Positions 56,601 through 64,000 of a DNA stretch of 64,000 nt are shown here, one piece after another. Position 1 is the stretch's first letter. Every line of letters begins with the position of its first letter. This DNA comes from Nematostella vectensis (lineage: Eukaryota > Cnidaria > Anthozoa > Actiniaria > Edwardsiidae). Location of the stretch: the NCBI RefSeq assembly GCF_932526225.1, contig NC_064039.1, positions 15,208,139 to 15,272,138 on the forward strand, read 5' to 3'. The position numbers were made by a program, and so were the translations under genes. The notes beneath the pieces are model-generated. The model worked only from the letters and a program-made list of their open reading frames with translations, had not been told where the DNA came from and made no database searches.

Positions 56601-59600
56601 CTTAACTAATACCACATATGGCCGGCTTGATCATGAAGATTGGTGTACACACAAGGTAATAAATAGTACCCACTGCAAATAAACTGTAGAAAGTCTCCCA
56701 CCTTTGGGACTTTAGAGCCACACCCACTTATTTGTTCTAATTTCTGGCTTTTTATAGTCGTCTCTTTGTACTTGGAACTTGGATAGAAGGGGCATCAATG
56801 TCAACAAAGCAGATACAACAGTGGATCTGTCTGTAAGTTAAATTAACAAAGCAACAATACAGTACCTTTCCAACATTGGTGGTCTTGGTGGGAATAAGTT
56901 TAATGTGATAGAGAGAACCATTTGTGATAAGTACATTTTCAAGTTTGGATTGCCAACTGTAACAATTAGAAATAGAATAAAAAAGAGCAAAAAAGACTGT
57001 GTAAAAATAAGCCCATGAACAGAGAGAGAAAAAAAACATGTTCACACAATCAATATAAAAATTATCTAGGAATTATGTTACACAAAATACATATATATTC
57101 AAGAAGAAAACAACTGTCAGAAAGAGATGTTGTCTTCAAGGTCTTTCATGATATTTCCTCTCTGTTCTTTTAGTTATATAATAAATGTATTGTTTTCCTT
57201 TTTTAGAGTTGTCTGCTCAGTCTTGCATTCCATCCGAAGTCACCTGCACTGATTGCAGGAGGAACTTTCAATGGTACTCTATTTTACTCTGAAGTTTTAT
57301 AGAAGTTTTTTATATTTTACTTGATGTATTATCCACAACAGTCTCTACTGTATGTCATTAACACAAAACTTTTGAAGGGGTAAACCTTTTATTTATTACA
57401 TGCTGTCTTAACTGTCACATCCCTGGTTTTGACCTTTTTCAGGGGAGGTACACTTATGGGACCTTAGTTGTGAGGATGAAATGCTGGTTGCTTCATCAGG
57501 GATGGGCAACGATTCACATCGGGAACCTGTCAACAAGGTATGGTCAACCCATTTGTCTGCCGATGACCTGTAACCCATTTGTCTCCCGATGACCTGTAAC
57601 CCATTTGTCTGCTGATGACCTGTAACCCATTTGTCTGCTGATGACCTGTAACCCATTTGTCTGCTGATGACCTGTAACCCATTTTTCTGCTGATGACCTG
57701 GAACCCATTTGTCTGCTGATGACCTGTAACCCATTTGTCTGCTGATGACCTGTAACCCATTTGTCTGCTGATGACCTGTAACCCATTTTTCTGCTGATGA
57801 CCTATAACCCATTTGTCTGCTGATGACCTATAACCCATTTGTCTGCTGATGACCTATTCTGCTGATGACCTGTAACCCATTTATTTCTGTAAATCCTTTT
57901 CTTCCAGATCATGTGGTTGTTGGATCCAGACTCAAAGGGCAAAAAGTACCAGGTGAAAAGCATAACAAGATTTCACTATCTGCCAATAACATTTTCACTG
58001 TGCCCTCTCATTTCAATATGATACTGTAAGCGATACTTCCATATTTTTTGGTAGGTAATATAGTTCTGTAAATGGGATGTTTTTTGGAATCTGGAAATTA
58101 AGGGTTATTTTGTATAAAAAAATGTTTCTATTTCATGTTCATCTTACAGCCTTACTCCATTTTAGATTCTTAGTGCTAGTGGTGATGGGAAAGTCTTGCT
58201 CTGGCAAGTACCACCAATAGAGTCTCAGGACCTCAGGCTTGTTGGCGGATACATTCTGCAGACCGGGGCAGTTCCTCGAAGCTTGAGAACAAGTAAAGCC
58301 AAGGGCGACATGGAGATGGGGGGTGAGCACTAGAGAACACAGGTGGAAAGCCTGGTTTATTAATACATTATTCCTTATTTCAAATCATCCCACCTCAATA
58401 TAGAAATAGATGGCTAAAATGTCAGTTAAAAGTTAGATACAGCTAGACCGACAGGGTTTGACCCAAAAGTTCTTCATCTGATAAAACACTTTCATTCTTC
58501 ATTTTAATTTAAAACACGTCCATTTATCATTTTAATTTAAACAGAGCTAAACTGTTTGTGTTAGATTAGTTTTTCAGCAATTGGCCAATGGGACATCCAG
58601 GATAATTTTTGATTTTTCAAGAACTATGCCAAACTCATCCTACCACTTATCGCACCACCACTTGGTATGCCTGTTTGCAAATGACTGAACTCTTTGTTTG
58701 ATTGACTTTCTTTCAGTTACTACTTTATCTTTCTCGCACGAGGACAAGACATTGTTTGTGCTTGGCTCTGAGGCTGGTGGTATTTTCAAGTGTTCTGTGA
58801 ATTCAAGGGGTCCACCAGTTGGAAGTATGTTAGTGGCCTGGACAAACTCTTCTGAATTGATATTTTATTTTAATTAATGATTCATATTCTAACTCTGGTT
58901 TTACAAATCTATCTTTTCTAGAATCTCTGATAAAACCCACACATGTAGTTTTTTTCACATCTATTTGAAAATGCTTGCTAGAGGCTTTTAAATTTCTGAA
59001 ATCAAACTGAAAGACATCAGGGGCGGTTCTATGGGTGGGCCGAGCGCAGCCCCCCCCCTTTTAGATATTTAGCTTAAAAATAATAAGAAATAGAAGGAAA
59101 TCCATGGAAGAACAATGAATCAAGGCCCCCTTTTTTAAAACCCTTGGTTTCTCCCCCCCCCCCCCCCACTTTTTAGGAACTCCTGGATCCACCTCTGCAT
59201 ATGCCCACACAGCTGGGAATTCGGGCTGTTAAAAGTGCTACTCTTTTGTAAACATATTTTATAGAAAGTTGACGTGAATTTTGATTGCCAAGTTGGCGCA
59301 TTGTCTTTCCGTTATCACCTAATGTAACTTCAATAAATTTACAACTAATTTTAACAATATAAAGTTTGTAGGTGTTTGCTCAATTTATCGTAAGGCCAAG
59401 CCACCCAACCTCCCTTCCCATTAATCTATACTGTTTCAACTTGTTTCTTTTCATTGTTATAGATGTTACTAGCTCAGTGCCCCTGGGATCCCCTGTGACG
59501 TTTGCCTTTGCGCCACATGTTGGCCCCGTGTTTTCAGTCAACTGTTCACCTTATCATCGCAACCTGTTTCTCACGTGTGGTACTGATGGCACAATACGAT

Positions 59601-62600
59601 TATACACAATGCTACAGGTACCGACTGCTGTACTTGTCTGTCATCTCTCAACATTAAAAATATATTCTATCCTTTCCGAACCGGTATACCAATTAATTAT
59701 GTGAAAATCTCTATGGAACAGCGTTGTGGTATATGTTTTAGGTGGCTTGTCACCCTCCATGCATCTTGCTTTATTACCATAGTGCAGATCTAATCTGGTC
59801 TAGTCTAAGGCATATGATTTCGAACCATGTTCTGCCGCCATTGCACTAGTTTTTTTTACCATGGAACACATAGGAACAACTTGGGACCAAGGCGAATTTT
59901 TGTTGCTGTTGTTTTTTTTTTTTGTGGAGAGAGGAAAAACACCTCTGAGTGCTGGTGAAAACCAACAGACAACAGTAATCACACACAGAACCCAGCAATG
60001 AGAGGCACTGAGGCTTTAACATTGTACCATCTGCACCATCCAGCCTTCTCTTTCCAAACCCTTTACTTCGAAACTTGTGTTCTCTCCAGGCCAAGCCATT
60101 GTTATCTCTGGAACCTGCCGCGGGCTACCTGTTCGCCATCCGCTGGTCTCCTGTCAGGCCTCTGGTATTCTCTGTTGCTACTGGAGATGGAAGACTGCTC
60201 ATATATGATATGAAGGTAGGGGTTCTCAAAAATACTGCTCATATATGATATGAAGGTAGGGGTTCTCAAAAATACTGCTTATATATGATATGAAGGTAGG
60301 GGTTCTCAAAAATACTGCTCATATATGATATGAAGGTAGGGGTTCTCAAAAATACTGCTCATATATGATATGAAGGTAGGGGTTCTCAAAAATACTGCTT
60401 ATATATGATATGAAGGTAGGGGTTCTCAAAAATACTGCTCATATATGATATGAAGGTAGGGGTTCTCAAAAATACTGCTTATATATGATATGAAGGTAGG
60501 GGTTCTCAAAAATACTGCTCATATATGATATGAAGGTAGGGGTTCTCAAAAATACTGCTCATATATGATATGAAGGTAGGGGTTCTCAAAAATACTGCTT
60601 ATATATGATATGAAGGTAGGGGTTCTCAAAAAATACTGCTCATATATGATATGAAGGTAGGGGTTCTCAAAAATACTGCTTATATATGATATGAAGGTAG
60701 GGGTTCTCAAAAATACTGCTTATATATGATATGAAGGTAGGGGTTCTCAAAAATACTGCTCATATATGATATGAAGGTAGGGGTTCTCAAAAATATTGCT
60801 TATATATGATATGAAGGTAGGGGTTCTCAAAAATACTGCTCATATATGATATGAAGGTAGGGGTTCTCAAAAATACTGCTCATATATGATATGAAGGTAG
60901 GGGTTCTCAAAAATACTGCTTATATATGATATGAAGGTAGGGGTTCTCAAAAATACTGCTTATATATGATATGAAGTTAGGGGTTCTCAAAAATACTGCT
61001 CATATATGATATGAAGGTAGGGGTTCTCAAAAATACTGCTCATAATTATATGATATGAAGGTAGGGGTTCTCAAAAATACTGCTCATATATGATATGAAG
61101 GTAAGGGTTCTCAAAAATACTGCTTATATATGATATGAAGGTAGGGGTTCTCAAAAATACTGCTCATATATGATATGAAGGTAGGGGTTCTCAAAAATAC
61201 TGCTTATATATGATATGAAGGTAGGGGTTCTCAAAAATACTGCTTATATATGATATGAAGGTACTGTTCTCAGAAAGGCTGCTTATATAGGATACGAAGG
61301 TACTGTCCCCAAAAAGACTGCTTATATATGATATGGTTGGTAAATTCACAATGAACTAGCAACTTACATGCAGCTCTGGCAGAATTGGAATAAATCTATA
61401 TTGCCCGTTCTGTCGATAAATGTTACTCCCCAAAGACAGGATAAAGCTACACTATCCACTTTGATTTTAGCGGCAGAATAACAGCAACAAAGGTAATTTA
61501 GGGCTTACGAATAAGCGAAAAAGTTTCTTTGTCAGAAAGAGCTTATTTCCATTGAAAGATTGTATTTTTCGTCGTTCTCTGGCGTGACGGGCGCATTCAT
61601 TCTGTGTTTATTTCGTCGTTCTCTGGCGTGACGGGCGCAGTCATTCTGTGTTTGTTTTCGTCGTTCTCTGGCGTGACGGGCGCAGTCATTTTATGTTTAT
61701 TTTGGCGCGAGTTTGCCACCCAAAAAGTCCGCAATCAGTCAGTGCAAGTCGCTTTGTACAAAAGCAGCGTCTTAAAGAATGTCGACCAACCACTCGTTTG
61801 TTATTGTTTATAATTGGAAATACAGCGTTTTATTTGCAAGAAAACCTCAAAATAACCATCCACTATTGAGGTCTGATACTTTATTGATGATAATTGATTG
61901 AAAGTCTCTCAGTTACTTTCTTGAATTAACCGATGGAAATGGATTCTTGGTTTGACTCAGCACTGAACGGGAACATAAAATGGCGGCGTGATTTGCCTTT
62001 TTTAACTTGCAGGTGAACCATATAAACCCCGTCACTACCATTGATGTATCCGACAAGAAACCTGTTCATACGTTGGAGTACAATATCCACAGGTCAGACA
62101 AGATGTGATGTATCATATTACGGGGTTTGATGTTTGGTTAAACTAATAAGTCTATGAATAAAGGTTTCTTAGTTAATCTGAAACGAAATCAGATGATCCG
62201 TTCTTGAGATTAAAAGTGTATAAAATAGGGATTTTTTAGAGAGCAAAATCATCAAAAGAAAATCTAGACATCTCTATGCAAGTTACGGTTCGTTCATGAC
62301 AAATATTTTCTTTTTTTAATAAAATAACAACACCTATGCCGACCTTAACACTTTAATCTTAACGTTTTTATCATGTCAGGCAAATCTAGGGTTTAAACAA
62401 GAAGAAGCATGTCGACAATATTTAGTTTATTTCCCTAGTAGTCTAGGTATTTCAATGCTTAATTATGATAAAAAATGTTTCCCTCGGTTTATATAAATTC
62501 AAGTTTTTATTCTCCTAGGCGCCAGCTGGTTGCAACAGGGGACAGTGAAGGCGTCATCAAAATTTGGCGTCTGAGTGATGAGCTCACTACACAGGGCCCC

Positions 62601-62648
62601 CGTGAAACAGAGATTCTCACAGACATAGCAGAGACGCAGGGGGATTAA
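53613..62648 (+). CDS. DYNC2I2: Dynein-2 intermediate chain 2 (WDR34), 17 exons
   Basis: Exons 53613-53671, 54402-54486, 55148-55204, 55512-55593, 56143-56222, 56406-56458, 56616-56655, 56758-56832, 57207-57273, 57443-57537, 57908-57952, 58166-58322, 58717-58824, 59463-59617, 60090-60215, 62013-62092 and 62519-62648 join in frame to 497 aa. DYNC2I2 is the WD-repeat intermediate chain of cytoplasmic dynein-2, the motor of retrograde intraflagellar transport. Landmarks are [91 protein letters not shown] and the C-terminal [10 protein letters not shown]. Five or more WD repeats fill residues about 130-480. Intron 1 has a GC donor (53672) and intron 6 is AT-AC. AATAAA follows at 62998. Introns 10 and 15 carry minisatellites that begin at the splice donors. 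Confidence 0.96.
54035..54134. mobile_element. 100-bp palindromic MITE in DYNC2I2 intron 1
   Basis: AATACACCAAAAACTGGAA and TTCCAGTTTTTGGTGTATT are inverted ends, continuing inward with TCGACT and GGCAG / CTGCC pairs around a short centre with GACTTCTTCAG. Non-coding. Confidence 0.75.
54271..54303. repeat. perfect 13-bp hairpin in DYNC2I2 intron 1
   Basis: AATCCAGGCCATG and CATGGCCTGGATT flank the 7-nt loop TTAGACT. It lies about 100 bp before exon 2 and is transcribed in the intron. Confidence 0.7.
55573..55672 (+). repeat. tandem duplication spanning the exon 4 donor of DYNC2I2
   Basis: CTATAAGTCATGCTTTTGAT-GGTAAGACTTCTAACA (from 55573) is repeated at about 55631 with few changes. Both copies keep the exon end and a full donor GGTAAGA. 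The repeat lies in the intron and offers a second 5' splice site about 58 bp downstream. Confidence 0.85.
56459..56615 (+). other. U12-type AT-AC intron (intron 6 of DYNC2I2)
   Basis: The intron starts ATATCCTTTT, the full U12 5' splice-site consensus, and ends TTCTTAACTAATACCAC, with TTCTTAAC as the U12 branch site about 10 nt before the AC end. Joining GC|A restores GCA-TAT-GGC (AAAYGRLDH), matching the conserved ACAYGRLDH of human WDR34. No GT-AG alternative restores this frame. Confidence 0.93.
57545..57892. repeat. 26-bp minisatellite in DYNC2I2 intron 10
   Basis: About 13 copies of AACCCATTTGTCTGCTGATG-ACCTGT begin seven bases after the exon 10 donor. Variants (GCCGAT, CTCCCGAT, TTTTTCTG) mark single units. 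The [10 protein letters not shown] frames on the minus strand are artefacts. Confidence 0.95.
59020..59205. repeat. dispersed repeat with C-runs in DYNC2I2 intron 13
   Basis: GGGGCGGTTCTATGGGTGGG at the left and AACTCCTGGATCCACCTCTG at the right are loosely inverted ends, with C-runs of about 9 and 16 inside. It resembles the short elements around 4478 and 9184 in build. Confidence 0.45.
60196..61265 (+). repeat. 40-bp minisatellite replicating the exon 15 splice donor
   Basis: The unit GGTAGGGGTTCTCAAAAATA-CTGCTCATATATGATATGAA contains the last bases of exon 15 (CTGCTCATATATGATATGAAG) and its donor GTAGGG. About 27 copies follow in direct order, differing mainly at a C/T site (CTGCTCATA / CTGCTTATA) and ending in degraded copies near 61320. 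The first unit is the real exon end. Confidence 0.95.
61569..61710. repeat. 43-46-bp unit, three copies, in DYNC2I2 intron 15
   Basis: CGTCGTTCTCTGGCGTGACG-GGCGCA recurs at about 61570, 61613 and 61659, each followed by a TCATT...TGTTT stretch. A TTTTGGCGCGAG just after it resembles an E2F site, but nothing else marks a promoter here. Confidence 0.7.
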
Positions 62649-62997
62649 GGTCAACACAGTTAGACAGGGCAACACCAATTTATGTGAAAGGAGGCAAGTT
62701 TTCGAGAGCTGATGGCTATAATGACCCATGGGCACGGCCATCAATTGCTCACGGAGGAGGTTGCACACACAAAGTGTGGGGGGTGGGGGGAGTCGCATAC
62801 TTCAAATCAACCGTTTAAGGACTCTGTAGTAGTCCTCTTATGTTATGGCCTGGTGGGATTTATAAAAGCTGTTACATCTTTGACACCATGTAATTTTGAC
62901 AACTTTATTACGGACAAACACAATTTCATTACACTACAATTATTGATGGTTACAATCTTACTCTTTACTCGTACTTTAAAGGCATTTTCTAGACAGT

Positions 62998-63003
62998 AAT
63001 AAA
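62998..63003 (+). promoter_or_regulatory. poly(A) signal of DYNC2I2
   Basis: AATAAA about 350 bp after the TAA at 62646-62648; no better signal lies between. Confidence 0.5.
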
Positions 63004-64000
63004 GTATAAATATTATCCTAAAGGACTTGAGTGATGAGTGGGATGGAAGGAAAGGGACAATCAAGAATAGGGAGAATTTGTTATGGTAGCGGGTGATAGG
63101 GTCAGAGGGGGTAGAGCAAAACCAAATCAAACATTCCTCGACTTGTACACCTAAAATGTTTCTATTTATAGTAAAATAATGTTATATCAAGCTGTGTGCG
63201 CTCTAAAATACGAGAATTTTCATTACAGCGAAGTTATAATTTATGCAGATGCGCTAGATTATGGATAGCGCATAATTTAATTTTGCACCGAAAACGTGAG
63301 TGGACAGCAAATCACTAATTTATCGAACTCTTAACACAATTTTCTTGCTACCTGTACAAAAATAGTTTTATTCCAAACGACTGAGGCTAAGGGATAAGCA
63401 TTTTTTAACAGGAGACTTGTAATTTGTGAATGCTAGCGTGGTGGTATTCTGATTATAATTGCAAATTCGAGCCCGGGGATGGGAGGAGCTTTACCTTTTA
63501 TAGCGGAACTTCGTGTTTACAGCCAAATTCGTTGTTGCGCGACCTCGGCGAATCCAAAATCCTTGTCTCGTTTTGGAATAGCGCGTAGTCAGACACAAGC
63601 TTTGGGGGCGGTTTGTCTGGTTTTGATTGTTTGGTTTGATTGACTACGCGCTATAACCAAACGAAGAAAGGAATTTTCGATTCTGGGAGGTCGCGCAACA
63701 ACGAATTTGGCTATAAAATTTGTTGAAATCTCAGGCTGGACGTTCTTATCAAAAAGGTTCTTTAAAAAAGTGTGTACTGTATACTTTTGGTAACCTGTTT
63801 TACTGAATATAACGATTCCTTGAGCGACAATAAATCTACAGAATCTCTGGGGGAAGTCATTCAGTTGCTTTCATTCATTTTTGTTTTAAAGTCCCTTGAG
63901 TCGACTTGCGTGACGCACGATTTTGCAGGTTTTTAACACATTGACCCCTCAACCGGCCTTCACCGGCCTTAAGAAGTACCCACAACCCAAAAAATATCAC
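63004..64000. other. 3' flank with no gene
   Basis: No coding sequence found. It holds the hairpin MITE at 63521-63712 and, directly after it, a GAAATCTCAGGCTGGAC segment shared with 24064-24080. The window ends without entering a recognisable exon. Confidence 0.4.
63521..63712. mobile_element. 192-bp hairpin MITE
   Basis: AGCCAAATTCGTTGTTGCGC at the left is mirrored by GCGCAACAACGAATTTGGCT at the right. Further inside, GCGCGTAGTCA / TGACTACGCGC continue arms of about 70 bp. The centre is a G/T-rich stretch (GGGGGCGGTTTG). Confidence 0.85.

Noticed and set aside
57408-57838. [10 protein letters not shown] repeat protein
   Set aside because: Antisense reading of the 26-bp minisatellite in an intron of DYNC2I2.
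60196-61265. CRISPR-like regular repeats
   Set aside because: The 40-bp units abut with no unique spacers, the DNA is animal, and the unit is a copied exon end plus splice donor.

Overview
The window is animal (metazoan) nuclear DNA. Its genes are split into short exons with GT-AG introns, plus two GC-AG introns and one AT-AC U12-type intron, and the proteins are clear animal orthologues. The P2X-like receptor, a PAN/EGF/F5-8C gene relic, LINE 3' fragments and many short inverted-repeat elements suggest an anthozoan cnidarian, such as a sea anemone of the Nematostella kind. That placement is inference; nothing in the window proves the species.

Layout. 1-160: last exon of a + strand gene. 2939-9820: a complete seven-exon P2X-type ion-channel gene (+) whose introns hold several MITE-like elements, a LINE fragment and a 430-bp GGTA tract. 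12625-14022: an intronless SH2-C1 protein (-) with an unfamiliar C-terminal domain. 14.8-18.2 kb: minisatellites, a decayed coding fragment and isolated possible exons. 18.2-20.5 kb: a 2.1-kb satellite with a ~659-bp higher-order repeat, inside what looks like a mobile element whose two ends recur at 25.0-25.5 kb. 20.9-23.7 kb: a broken PAN/EGF/F5-8C gene. 25590-35324: CDC23/APC8 (+), 15 exons, 583 aa. 36376-40186: a 3.8-kb giant palindrome (foldback-like). 40935-41357: a small AT-hook protein (+). 43309-53291: FAM184-type coiled-coil protein (-), 13 exons, 1131 aa. 53613-62648: dynein-2 intermediate chain DYNC2I2/WDR34 (+), 17 exons, 497 aa. 62.6-64.0 kb: 3' flank and a hairpin MITE.

Connections. 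FAM184 and DYNC2I2 are head to head, 321 bp apart from ATG to ATG. The gap holds a 14-bp match to the RFX X-box, so co-regulation as a ciliary pair is a testable idea. CDC23 belongs to the anaphase-promoting complex and stands alone, with a transposon end about 80 bp before its ATG. I reassembled exon joins by hand: every junction keeps the reading frame, and total lengths agree with the families (CDC23 about 597 aa, FAM184A about 1140 aa and WDR34 about 536 aa in human, from memory). Three tandem duplications straddle exon/5'-splice-site boundaries, the most extreme being about 27 copies of the exon 15 donor of DYNC2I2.
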